This document shows positions 9,354 to 18,025 of a stretch of DNA of 64,000 bases, in pieces. Position 1 is the stretch's first letter. The number at the start of each line of letters is the position of its first letter. The position numbers and the translations under genes are program-made. The stretch covers positions 1-64,000 of the forward strand of contig JAVBOH010000004.1 in NCBI GenBank assembly GCA_031550725.1, read 5' to 3'. This DNA is from UBA946 sp031550725. GTDB taxonomy: Bacteria > Bacillota > Clostridia > Oscillospirales > Ruminococcaceae. The notes beneath the pieces were generated by a model. The model worked only from the letters and a program-made list of their open reading frames with translations. It ran no database searches and was not told the origin of the DNA.

Positions 9354-9408
9354 ATTATAGAGTATATAACTCTAAATGTCAACAGTGTAAATAACTCTAT
9401 ATTATAAT
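9354..9408. promoter_or_regulatory. Divergent promoters with ACTCTA operator
   Basis: The leftward promoter has -35 TTGACA (complement of 9377-9382), a 17-base spacer and -10 TATAAT (complement of 9354-9359). The palindrome TAGAGT-ATATA-ACTCTA (9358-9374) fills the spacer. A second half-site ACTCTA (9394-9399) lies just before a rightward -10 TATAAT (9403-9408). The layout fits a repressor controlling both its own gene and the divergent Spo0A_C-like gene. Confidence 0.7.
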
Positions 9409-9438
9409 ATAAGTATCAAAAATATTAAGGGTGATTAT

Positions 9439-9663
9439 ATGCATTACACACAACGGATAAGGGATTTAAGGGAAGATAAGGATTTACGCCAACAGGATAT
9501 TGCTGATTTATTGAATGTTGGTCAGAAAACTTATTCTGATTATGAGCTTGGTAAAACACGTATTCCGATCGACAGCATTATTATTCTTGCAGAATTTTAT
9601 AATGTCAGCTTGGATTATATATGTGGAGTTAGTGCTGATAAGAAGAAATATCCAACAAAATGA
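9439..9663 (+). CDS. XRE-family (Cro/CI-like) repressor
   Basis: 74 residues, almost entirely one HTH_3 domain: IRDLREDKDLRQQDIADLLNV, then QKTYSDYELGKTRIPIDSIIILAEFYNVSLDYICG. A ribosome site (AAGGGTG) precedes the ATG. Its stop overlaps the next regulator by the ATGA junction at 9660-9663, so the two form one transcript. It is the best candidate to bind the ACTCTA operators in its own promoter region. Confidence 0.82.
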   Translation: MHYTQRIRDLREDKDLRQQDIADLLNVGQKTYSDYELGKTRIPIDSIIILAEFYNVSLDYICGVSADKKKYPTK

Positions 9664-9674
9664 GGTATAAAGCT

Positions 9675-10460
9675 ATGACCATTAAAATGACTATGGGAGA
9701 AAAGCTCAAGGATTTACGTACCGAAAAAGGCTTGACTACAAAAGAAATATGCCTTGAAACAGGCATATCTGAAGCAGTATATAACGGACTTGAAAATGAC
9801 ATGGGACGTGATACTGGATACAGCAGAATTATAGAACTTGCTAGGTTTTATGATGTTCCGACTGATTATCTGCTCGGATTTACTGAAAGTCGTATTACTA
9901 AAAATATTGAATTAAAGGAACTTGATTTAAGCGATAAAGCTATTGAAGTGCTACTTAGTAAAAAGCAAAACAATAGGCTTATTAGCGATATGATTGAACA
10001 TAAAGAGTTCTCTAATCTGATTAATTCGGTTGATATTTATGTGCGTCAGCTTGCTGCACCTCATATCAATACTGTTAATAATATGCTTAAAATTGCTGAG
10101 CATGGTATTGAAAATTATTATGCTGATAACTAGCCTAAACCTGATGGGTTTAATGATGGTATTAACTACATTAATGAAACTGTTGTTGAAGAAGATGACT
10201 TTCTGAGGTTTCGTATTTCTGAGCGTTTTAATCAGATACTCCGTGATTTGTTTGAGTTGTATCAGAATAGTGTGAGTTCTGCTATACCTCAGAAAACAGA
10301 TTCTATTAATGAGATGACTGGGAATATCCTTGCTGTGCTTGATAAAATTAAGGCTGATGGTATAGAACTTGATTCACCTGAGGATGCGATTATGCTTATG
10401 ATGCAGCAGATGGGGATTTCGGAGGAGGAGATGGAAAGGGAACTGGAGTGGCTGGGATAA
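9675..10460 (+). pseudogene. XRE-type regulator split by an in-frame amber codon
   Basis: The first part (9675-10133, ~152 residues) has an XRE HTH (EKLKDLRTEKGLTTKEICLE) and the DVPTDYLLGFTESR signature. It stops at TAG (10131-10133). The next 108 codons continue in exactly the same frame to TAA at 10458-10460, with good acidic, helical protein (FRISERFNQILRDLFELYQN; later MQQMGISEEEMERELEWLG). No ribosome site or start lies near the junction; a TTG at 10248 has none. The likely ancestor is one protein of ~261 residues broken by a single nonsense change. A truncated but still DNA-binding product, or readthrough, are alternatives. The ATG at 9675 is chosen for GAGG upstream; 9660 is possible. 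Confidence 0.7.
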
Positions 10461-10586
10461 ACTAATATCCAGTTGTTTGACATATAATAGCATATTTATA
10501 TTCGTTTATAATATGGCATTCTACATATAATTTTATTTGCATTTTATCTGCATAACTATTCGTGTTATATTAGCTACAACTAAAAA

Positions 10587-10608
10587 AGCTCACCACAATT
10601 GGTGAGCT
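10587..10608 (-). terminator. Rho-independent terminator of the GHKL gene
   Basis: Stem AGCTCACC (10587-10594) with GGTGAGCT (10601-10608), followed on the minus strand by six T residues. It lies just past the stop of the GHKL ATPase gene. Confidence 0.75.
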
Positions 10609-10613
10609 AAATA

Positions 10614-12614
10614 CTAAATTGCTGGAACTTGTAATTCTTTAAGGTGTGCAGAATTAAATTTTACATCATCAACAGTTTCATCTGCTGTTAGATGCTTTTT
10701 CAACCAAACATCCTTTTCAAAATTCAATTCTTTAAGAAGATAATCACTCTTAATGGAGAACTCTTCGAAAATCTCTGCCCATGTTTTAACATATATTTTT
10801 TGATTTTTAGCATGATATACTAATCCACTTTCGCCATGACTTTGGTTAGTTTCTATCTCACCCTGTATATATCCATTTTTATTAAAATGATTACCTACTA
10901 AATAATACACCCATTTTGATTTTGAATTAAATCTGTCCTCTGATTGAATTACTCTCATATACTTTTTTACTTGTGATAATTCGCTTTCACCAATTGAAAT
11001 TGATGGTCTTTTTAATTCAACTACAATATTTTCAAAGTAACCTGAAGCTTTATTCTGCTTATTCATGAAAATATCCATTTCTTTATTAACATCTTCATGA
11101 TCAATTGATACTTTTTCAGCGTTACCTTCATTTGCAAAAAGAAGTCTGCGTAGTGCTTCATTAAAATCTGGTTCGGCTGAAGTAAGTAGATGGTATTGCT
11201 CTCCAAATAACCAATAATGATTTTCTACTATTGCTTGAACATGCTTTACTTCATATGAGTTAAACTCCTTATTAAATACAATTTCTTTAAGTGCTTGTAC
11301 CACTGAAATCCTATCCTCAATTAATTTTATTGTAGAAATTATATTTTCAAGCGTAGTCTTTTCAAGTAAAACTGCAAAATCTTTTCGCTCACTTTCATCA
11401 AGCTCAATTACTTCATTGATAACCTTAAATAAACTTTCCTTGTCATCACTATTCATAATTGTGTTTAATAAACGTATAAAAATCTTTTTTTGTGGATTAT
11501 TGAGACTCGTAAATATTATTGGTTCTGCTTGATATAGCGATTCGACTATATTATCAAGTTGCTTCTTTCTATATGAATTTAATATATTCGCTTTATCAAA
11601 TGAAGGATATAAACCATCATCAATTAATTTATTAATATATGTAGTTGATGCCACTTTTAAATATTCATGCCTTTTTTTAATAAGATGTTCATTGATGTAT
11701 TGAATAAGATTTTTATATTCGGCATCATTTTTATTTTTTGTAAATGCTAGTTGATCATCATCTACCTTATCAAAGTTGAAATTGTTAAAATAATCACTTT
11801 TAATTATAACACTATGCCAGAAATTATCTGATTTTTTATTAAGTGTTGTATTATCCTTATAAACTTCGACCCCTTTAGAGTTAATAAAATAATATTTAGA
11901 ATATTCTTTACCTAGACTTTCATTCCATAAAATCACATTGATATCAAATTTATTCGTGGTTAATAAGTCACTGATGTTTATCGAAAACTTTTCTTTGATT
12001 TTATCATTAAAATCAAGTTGGTTTTTATTTATGTTAATCTCATAATTATTTTGTGCATATAAACAAATAAGCCAAAAAAATTCATTTTTAATTTCTTGTA
12101 TTAAAATATCTTCTATAATTCCAACAACATTATTAAAAGAAACTTTAGTGCCGGTCTTCTCTGATACAGTAATTGGTGGAAGTTTATTGTTTAAATCATA
12201 TTGATTTAATAGTTGTGATGACATGCGTATGTAATACTCTTTTGTTATTTCATCATTTTCTTTATAAATAGTATTCCATTCAGCATCTGATGCAAAACTA
12301 AAAAAGGTTAAACGACCAATACCATTTTTCCCATGTGGTAATGAATGATGAAAATTTTTCTGTTTATTTTCAAATTTTTCTGATGCGTGAAAAGGTTTAA
12401 ATTTTTGAGAAATTTCAGTATAATCAATACCACTTCCATTATCAGAAATAGTAAGCGAATCAATACTCCCAAATTGATTTGTGTTGAATTCAATATCAAT
12501 TTTTGTTGCGCCTGCATCAAATCCATTCCAAATATACTCGCATATTGCACTGTATGGCTTAATATTACTAAGAGTGTTTTGAATTCCTTGCGAGGTGATT
12601 TGTACGTTTTCCAT
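10614..12614 (-). CDS. GHKL-type ATPase fused to a PD-(D/E)XK-like nuclease domain, candidate defence protein
   Basis: 666 residues. The N-terminus carries all Bergerat-fold boxes: N-box CEYIWNGFDAG (E26, N30, D33), G1 box ISDNGSGID (about 56-64) and G2 box HGKNGIGRLT (about 94-103). This is the Hsp90/MutL/MORC class of ATPase. The C-terminal part has a PD-(D/E)XK-like core: an aspartate near 514, then VVELKRPSI (E533, K535) and a following SQVKKYM helix, reminiscent of Shedu/DUF4263 nucleases. ATP-driven dimerisation gating a nuclease would be the expected logic. The start is supported by AAGGAG eight bases before the ATG. It is monocistronic with its own terminator. Host immunity is inferred from domains and neighbours; the exact family was not identified. 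Confidence 0.72.
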   Translation of the reverse strand: MENVQITSQGIQNTLSNIKPYSAICEYIWNGFDAGATKIDIEFNTNQFGSIDSLTISDNGSGIDYTEISQKFKPFHASEKFENKQKNFHHSLPHGKNGIGRLTFFSFASDAEWNTIYKENDEITKEYYIRMSSQLLNQYDLNNKLPPITVSEKTGTKVSFNNVVGIIEDILIQEIKNEFFWLICLYAQNNYEININKNQLDFNDKIKEKFSINISDLLTTNKFDINVILWNESLGKEYSKYYFINSKGVEVYKDNTTLNKKSDNFWHSVIIKSDYFNNFNFDKVDDDQLAFTKNKNDAEYKNLIQYINEHLIKKRHEYLKVASTTYINKLIDDGLYPSFDKANILNSYRKKQLDNIVESLYQAEPIIFTSLNNPQKKIFIRLLNTIMNSDDKESLFKVINEVIELDESERKDFAVLLEKTTLENIISTIKLIEDRISVVQALKEIVFNKEFNSYEVKHVQAIVENHYWLFGEQYHLLTSAEPDFNEALRRLLFANEGNAEKVSIDHEDVNKEMDIFMNKQNKASGYFENIVVELKRPSISIGESELSQVKKYMRVIQSEDRFNSKSKWVYYLVGNHFNKNGYIQGEIETNQSHGESGLVYHAKNQKIYVKTWAEIFEEFSIKSDYLLKELNFEKDVWLKKHLTADETVDDVKFNSAHLKELQVPAI

Positions 12615-13040
12615 GTCTAATACTCCTTAATAAAATTCATTTTTATATTTCATTATAATATTCGAATGTTTACATATTAGATTTATGTCTTATTTACTTC
12701 AAACATGATATATGTTCATCATCAAGATGTCTGTAAATATAATTATATTATAACCGTTTTGCTTGATATTTGCAACATATATCTACATATATTCAAAACA
12801 CTCTTGTAATAATTGATATAGCAAGCAAACAAAATAAATAGTATATTCATTGAAATGGCTACATCAGAGTTTCTTAAAAATTAATAAATAGGATATGTGG
12901 TTTCTTATTTCTATTCATTTTCTATTTTATCTATACAATAATTGCAACTGCATAAATTCAGATCACCATATTTATGACCATTCCTTTCTGCGAAAGGCAC
13001 AAAAGGTAATGAAACCTACTTGCCAGCCGCATAAAAATTT
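12615..13040. other. Intergenic region, no gene seen
   Basis: AT-rich DNA holding the upstream region of the GHKL gene on its left side. The only structure I see is a small hairpin, CCTTTC (12983-12988) with GAAAGG (12992-12997), close to the left end of the insertion sequence. No protein-coding or RNA gene is supported. Confidence 0.5.
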
Positions 13041-13042
13041 TG

Positions 13043-13287
13043 TATACTTGTGTTGAGGAAACAGGCACACTACAAAACACGTGGAGGTGAGTGCGAAAAA
13101 TCACTTGCGATTAACCGTATTTTTATGTGTGTAGGGTGTTCTTTCAAGCAAACTCGTTTGCTTTGCACAAGATATAAATGTGGGATATTACCCCGTAAAC
13201 TTATCTTTGGAGCGACTGACTACTCGTTTAGCTTGAACACCCAGTCACTGCTTGTAAATCCTCTAATTTGATTTTGAGGAGGATATT
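13043..13287 (+). ncRNA. Candidate IS110 bridge RNA / structured transposase leader
   Basis: About 245 bases of non-coding left end with strong pairing. GGGTGTTC (13134-13141) pairs with GAACACCC (13235-13242). The next AAGC (13146-13149) can extend this helix to GCTT (13231-13234) across a four-base bulge. Inside lies the hairpin AAGCAAA-CTCG-TTTGCTT (13146-13163), which competes for the same AAGC. A smaller GGG/CCC hairpin follows near 13182-13194. IS110 elements are known to express a bridge RNA from this end that specifies donor and target. Target and donor loops were not assigned. AGGAGG before the ATG gives the transposase ribosome site. Confidence 0.5.
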
Positions 13288-14542
13288 ATGCCTAAAATTG
13301 TTTATCCAGTTTGTTGTGGAATTGATGTCCACAAATCCGTTGTTTTTGCCGTTATAGCAACAACAAATGCAAACCTCGTTACAACATACAGCAAGCCAGA
13401 ACGTTTTTCTACCTTTACAAATGATTTAAAAAGACTGGCAAAGTGGCTTGAAAATAATAACTGTAAAGATGTTTGCATGGAGTCAACAGGCAAGTATTGG
13501 ATACCTGTTTACAACATGCTTGAAGAAACTTGTCATGTCGTTCTTGCACATCCAAAGTATGTTAAAGCAATTAAAGGTAAGAAAACTGATAAACGTTATG
13601 CTAAATGGATTGCTGATATTTTTAAACATGATTTAATTAACGGAAGTTTTATTCCACCATCAGAAATCAGACAATTACGAGATTTAGTTCGCTATCAATT
13701 TAAGCTAACAAACTATGTGACTGGCGAAAAAAACAGAGCACAAAACTGTCTGACTGTTTCTAACATCAAGCTTGATGATGTTTTTTCTGATGTATTCGGA
13801 AAATCAGCAACTGCTATTACTAATCGGCTTCTTGAAAACAATGAGCCTTTTGATGTTTCAGAATATGTTGACGGTCGCTGTAAGACACCAGTTGAAGAAA
13901 TTCAAGCTGCTGTAGACGGAATGATGTGTGCCGAACAAGCTGAAAAGCTCCGCATTATCCGTTCACACATGGATAGTCTTGCACTTTGCAAAGCTAATCT
14001 TGAATCTGAAATTCTTACTATCGCTGAAAAATTTATGCCCCAAGTTGAGCTTGTCTTGACTGTTCCAGGTATCCAAATGTTTTCCGCTGTCGCAATCATC
14101 GGAGAAATAGGTGTGGATTATGTCTAATCCGTGCGACGGGAAAGTGTTTGAGACATCAAGACACCTTTGCTCATGGGCAGGACTTACACCACAGAATGAC
14201 CAAAGTGCCGGTAAGAAAAAGACTACTCGTATTTCTCGTGCAGGAGCATATATCAAACCTTTACTTGTTCAATGTGCTTTGTGTGCTATCCGTAGTAAGA
14301 AACATCCTGAGCTTGCCAATCGTTACAACGCTATTAAAAAGCGTCGTGGTCACAAAAAGGCTATTATCGCTATCGCCAGAATGATGTTGACTGCAATCTA
14401 CAACATCCTGAAGAAAAGTGAACCGTACAATGCTGAGTTGTACAACAACTCTGATAAACCTCCTGTTCAAAGAGAAGTTTCTGTTGAACAAGCTATTTTT
14501 ATTCTTCAAAGAAGAGGGTATATTATCTCAAATTCTTGTTGA
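13288..14542 (+). pseudogene. IS110-family transposase, frameshifted
   Basis: The first frame (13288-14127) holds the RuvC-like DEDD domain: CGIDVHKS, CMESTGKYWIPVY, and KTDKRYAKWIADIF. It then reaches the VPGIQMFSAVAIIGEIGVD motif and stops eight bases later. The second frame (from about 14119 to 14542) continues with the Tnp_20 half (TSRHLCSWAGLTPQN, ISRAGAYIKPLLVQ, and KRRGHKKAIIAIARMM). Removing one T in GATTATGTCT near 14117-14120 joins both halves into a typical ~418-residue transposase. It is probably inactive unless the shift is a sequencing error or the product is rescued by slippage, which is not known for this family. Confidence 0.82.
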
Positions 14543-14612
14543 ATTATCTGTTTATATTAAATTTCTTGACTGCTTTTTGCGGTCTGTTTGCTATGCTTTC
14601 TTTTATTCGGTG

Positions 14613-16370
14613 TTAAATATTTTTTGTTTCAAACTTACCACCTTCATCAGATGAATACATAGTACCACATTTAGTACATATTGATATTTCATTTTCTTCA
14701 CCACAGTTAATGCATTTACCGTACGGATATAAATCCTCATCTATAGAAACATAATTCATATTACAATTCCAACAAGGGAAATTTCCAACCGGAGAATCAC
14801 CACCGTCCTTTAATACTGTATATTTTAGAATATCTACTTTAGTTTTTATAGTATTCATATCATTACTTATATAGCTTTTTAAATCACTAATAAAACTTTT
14901 TATTGATTCATTTTCAACATAAGACTCGTTATCTGGAATATAATAACACTCCACCGAATCTTCATGCGCCTCTCCATTGTGATATGTGACATTTGTTTTA
15001 AAAAGCTCTTCTGAATCTGATTTTTCAACCCATAGGTACATGTAACTATCTTCACCCATTCCTTCTGTAATATCAATTAAGGCGTAAACATCAAAATTAA
15101 AATTATCATCAACATGGCTTTTTACTGAAAAAAGAGTTTGCTTAAATGATTCATCATTTATTTCCTTTAGTGGACTAACTTCTACTGTATAATTAAAATA
15201 CTCAGAGTTGTCAATTTCTATATAAACTTCCTGTGTTTTTTCTTTGAACAAATTAAATATACTTTCTGGGAATAAAATATCAATGCCTGTTTCATTTCTA
15301 ATTCTGTCGTATACATATGCTTTTTCATTCCGTATTTCTTCTTGCTCAACATTCCATGTTTCAAATAGTTCCTCCGATGGTGATTCCGCTAAAAAAAGTT
15401 TATTAGCATTGTCAAACAGTACTTCAAGCTTTAATATGTTTTGTTTCATCTTTTCATACGAAACTAAGGTTAATAATTTATTATGTGCAACATGATTTCT
15501 ATTTTTAATAAAATTAGTAATGCTATTTTGAATACTACTGTCAAAATATTTTTTAAATACATCTTCCCATATATCAACTTTTACTTTTCGTAATCTGTGT
15601 AATTCATCATAAATTGCAGTTACTTTTTTGTTTGATAACATTTTATGTAAATTAATAGATTCAATATCAGAAAGACAAAATGAAGGTTCAAACACTTTAG
15701 AATTTAACATTAATTTTGCTAATGATTCAGCAGTTGAGCAAATTAAAAAATCATTTATGTTGTTGAATTCTGGAACTTCTCTCTTAAAATCCCCAGCACT
15801 TCTTTGATGACCTAATATTATATCTTCAAGTCCAATCAGTTCCATCCATTTAACACCAAACTTAAAAGTAAGAACTTTGTTAATGAAAGCTCTCATTTTA
15901 TTCTCTGTTTTAAATACTAGAGGATATAGCTTCATCCCTAAATATTCTGACTGTTCATCAATAATCCAAGTACACATTTTCCAGTCTCTTAACAGAACTT
16001 CCTTTATGAACACCTTGAATTTTTCTATAAAAATATCATATCCGTCTATATCTGGAGCAAATAAATTCACTACCATTTGAGCTTGCTTCCGATCTGTAAA
16101 AGTATCAAATGTAAATGATAGTGAATACTCTTTCAACGCTGTTTTAATAGTATAATCTTCATGGGCAATTCTAATTGTTTGTCCATAATAATTATAACAT
16201 TTTATTTCAGAAAAATGTGACTTTGCTTGACAAATAATATTATTACAATAATCAGTTCCCAGATAATGCTCCACTGTTATTTTATCGCACCAATCATTAT
16301 CATAATTCTCTTCTTCGATATACAACAATCCAATGTCTCGAATGTCGTTAAACATAAACTCAATATTCAA
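14613..16370 (-). CDS. Large protein with HEPN-type RNxxxH motif and C-terminal zinc ribbons, candidate RNase effector
   Basis: 585 residues, no family recognised over the full length. Around residues 285-297 the helix reads IKNRNHVAHNKLL, matching the HEPN ribonuclease signature R-[N/D/H]-x3-5-H. HEPN RNases act as toxins or abortive-infection effectors. The last ~50 residues carry three cysteine pairs (CWNC, CINC, CTKC) making one or two zinc ribbons. The middle (300-500) looks mixed alpha/beta and acidic. The start is TTG at 16370, five to six bases after AAGGAG. The coding end sits against the right end of the IS110 element, so the final residues (FETKNI) may be altered. Defence function is inferred from motif and neighbours. 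Confidence 0.6.
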   Translation of the reverse strand: MNIEFMFNDIRDIGLLYIEEENYDNDWCDKITVEHYLGTDYCNNIICQAKSHFSEIKCYNYYGQTIRIAHEDYTIKTALKEYSLSFTFDTFTDRKQAQMVVNLFAPDIDGYDIFIEKFKVFIKEVLLRDWKMCTWIIDEQSEYLGMKLYPLVFKTENKMRAFINKVLTFKFGVKWMELIGLEDIILGHQRSAGDFKREVPEFNNINDFLICSTAESLAKLMLNSKVFEPSFCLSDIESINLHKMLSNKKVTAIYDELHRLRKVKVDIWEDVFKKYFDSSIQNSITNFIKNRNHVAHNKLLTLVSYEKMKQNILKLEVLFDNANKLFLAESPSEELFETWNVEQEEIRNEKAYVYDRIRNETGIDILFPESIFNLFKEKTQEVYIEIDNSEYFNYTVEVSPLKEINDESFKQTLFSVKSHVDDNFNFDVYALIDITEGMGEDSYMYLWVEKSDSEELFKTNVTYHNGEAHEDSVECYYIPDNESYVENESIKSFISDLKSYISNDMNTIKTKVDILKYTVLKDGGDSPVGNFPCWNCNMNYVSIDEDLYPYGKCINCGEENEISICTKCGTMYSSDEGGKFETKNI

Positions 16371-16546
16371 AATAGCTCCTTCTAGATTATAATTAATCCA
16401 GTTTAATTTAATATATTCATTTGCAAATTTTCTGTAGTTTCAAGGTTATTATTAATTCAAAATTATATCATATACTTATGAAGTTTTCTACTTACATAAA
16501 GTATGTAAAAAAGATATCAACAAATATTATCCAATTATTATAATAA

Positions 16547-16589
16547 AAACGGTATAACAACGTTCTATATGAATGTAGTTATACCGTTT
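16547..16589. terminator. Bidirectional terminator-like hairpin
   Basis: Perfect 12-base stem AAACGGTATAAC (16547-16558) with GTTATACCGTTT (16578-16589), then TTTTTG on the plus strand and A/T-rich DNA on the other. No plus-strand gene ends here now. It may be a relic of the downstream end of a lost integrase gene. Confidence 0.6.
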
Positions 16590-17081
16590 GTTTTTGTTTA
16601 TAATAGAAATATTGCCGATTAATGTGGGCATTGTTTGGGCATTTAACTTACAAAAAGATAGTGAAAAAGGCATAAAACGAACTGTCTTAATCTTTGTGTA
16701 GAATGCCGTAAAGTATGATATTTACAGGGTTTACTATAACTTATGTAAAGCTGCAATATACGTAAAATGTAACTTTGCGTTGGTTAGTATCTTTAAAGTG
16801 AAACACGACACCGCTGTCGCTTTTCACATTCTCTAGCTTCGTCCACGCTTCGTTTATAAAACTACTTCAGAAAACATTAGTTGATGTTAGGTTTTGTTAA
16901 GCTCTGACTACTAGGTAAAACTAGTAGTTTGTTGTACAAATAACAATATTTCTCTCACTTCATCCTCAGTTCGTTTCATGGTTCATCCGTGGTTCAATTT
17001 AAAAAATGGTTCAGAAAAGTTAGTTTGAACCTTAACAAAAGTTAACAGAATATCGAGTTTATATGAGCTCATACTTACTTT
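16590..17081. other. Intergenic junction between elements, possible attachment arm sites
   Basis: No gene is seen. GTGGGCATTGTTTGGGCA near 16624-16641 gives two GGGCA copies about ten bases apart. This resembles the repeated AATGGCGCAC motif that follows the integrase at 24351. Further right are two hairpins: CGACA-CCGC-TGTCG near 16808, and ACTACTAG (16907-16914) with CTAGTAGT (16921-16928). This may be the junction of elements A and B. Confidence 0.4.
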
Positions 17082-17279
17082 TTAAATTCTGCCTCCACTG
17101 CTCTCCCTTTCAATATAGCTAAGCTCATGCTGTTCTGCTGTAGCTTTATCAAATTTCATTTGCTCTGTGTACAATTCAACTTGTATCTGGCCGTAATTAT
17201 AATATTTACCGTTTTTCATATTCTCCTCAATACGCTGCAATACCTCATAATATTGAGGAGAATAATAAAATCGGCTCAA
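17082..17279 (-). CDS. Small hypothetical protein of element B
   Basis: 65 residues, tyrosine-rich at the start (FYYSPQYYEVLQRIEENMKNG) and helical afterwards. No known domain recognised. It lies 12 bases downstream of the sigma-like gene on the same strand, so is probably the last gene of the element B operon. Confidence 0.5.
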   Translation of the reverse strand: MSRFYYSPQYYEVLQRIEENMKNGKYYNYGQIQVELYTEQMKFDKATAEQHELSYIERESSGGRI

Positions 17280-17291
17280 TTCTTGATAAGC

Positions 17292-17933
17292 TCACAAGTC
17301 CCTGTTTTCTTTATATAGCCCATATAGCTGTTTAGACTTCCGTAAAGCCTTATAAGCAGTACATAACATCTGTCGAATGCGTTCAGGTGACTTACCCAGT
17401 TCCTCACCAATAATACGGTAATTTTTGTTTTCAAAGTAATAGCCATTAATAACCGCTTTCAAATCATCCGGAAGCTGGTCCACAGCCTCATGTACAAGAC
17501 GGTGTTCGTCCGATAACTCGACCTGCTCAAAATCTTCTATTGCTGTTTCATCTTCAACAAGCTCAAGATGTGTAGTTTCGGTTTCTGCACCATCTTTATC
17601 GTGAGCAGGCGTATTCAAGCTCAGGCAATCATTTAATAGATCCTTATTCTCCATCAATGGACGTATAGCACCTTTTATCGAATACTTTGTATATGATGAA
17701 AACTTATACCCCTTGTCTGAGCTGTACGCCTCTAACGCTCTCAGATAAGCAGGATAACAGCATTGTTTCAAGTCATAAACTGTAACACCTCTTTTATCAA
17801 AAACGCTCTTATATGCCCTGTAATAACGGTCTACACGCATATAATACAGCACTTTAACTTTATCCCACAGCAACGGAATAAGCTCATCATTTCCACCCTG
17901 TTTTATGAAGTCTGCTAGTTGTTCGTTGGTCAT
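17292..17933 (-). CDS. Sigma-70-like RNA polymerase sigma factor of the mobile element
   Basis: 213 residues. Region 2 is seen as AYSSDKGYKFSSYTKYSIKGA (about residues 69-89), and region 4 as the C-terminal HTH (NYRIIGEELGKSPERIRQMLC). A linker rich in Asp/Glu separates them. Such small sigma factors are common in conjugative and integrative elements of Clostridia and drive element genes late in excision or transfer. The target promoter is unknown. It is transcribed in the same direction as the replication genes. Confidence 0.82.
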   Translation of the reverse strand: MTNEQLADFIKQGGNDELIPLLWDKVKVLYYMRVDRYYRAYKSVFDKRGVTVYDLKQCCYPAYLRALEAYSSDKGYKFSSYTKYSIKGAIRPLMENKDLLNDCLSLNTPAHDKDGAETETTHLELVEDETAIEDFEQVELSDEHRLVHEAVDQLPDDLKAVINGYYFENKNYRIIGEELGKSPERIRQMLCTAYKALRKSKQLYGLYKENRDL

Positions 17934-18025
17934 TGACTTTTACCGCCCTTTCTGATATGATTAAGGTACGGTTTATGTGTTCGGTTAATATATTTTTGTC
18001 CCCTGTCTTTATGGCAGGGATTTTT

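Larger units (their letters stand above)
13040..14610 (+). mobile_element. IS110-family insertion sequence (boundaries approximate)
   Basis: A long structured non-coding left part (about 13043-13287) precedes a transposase of the DEDD/Tnp_IS110 class, with a short right non-coding end. IS110 elements lack terminal inverted repeats, which fits the absence of obvious ones. Exact ends cannot be set by eye. The right end falls close to the stop codon of the 585-residue HEPN-like gene on the other strand, so insertion may have altered its last codons. Confidence 0.75.
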
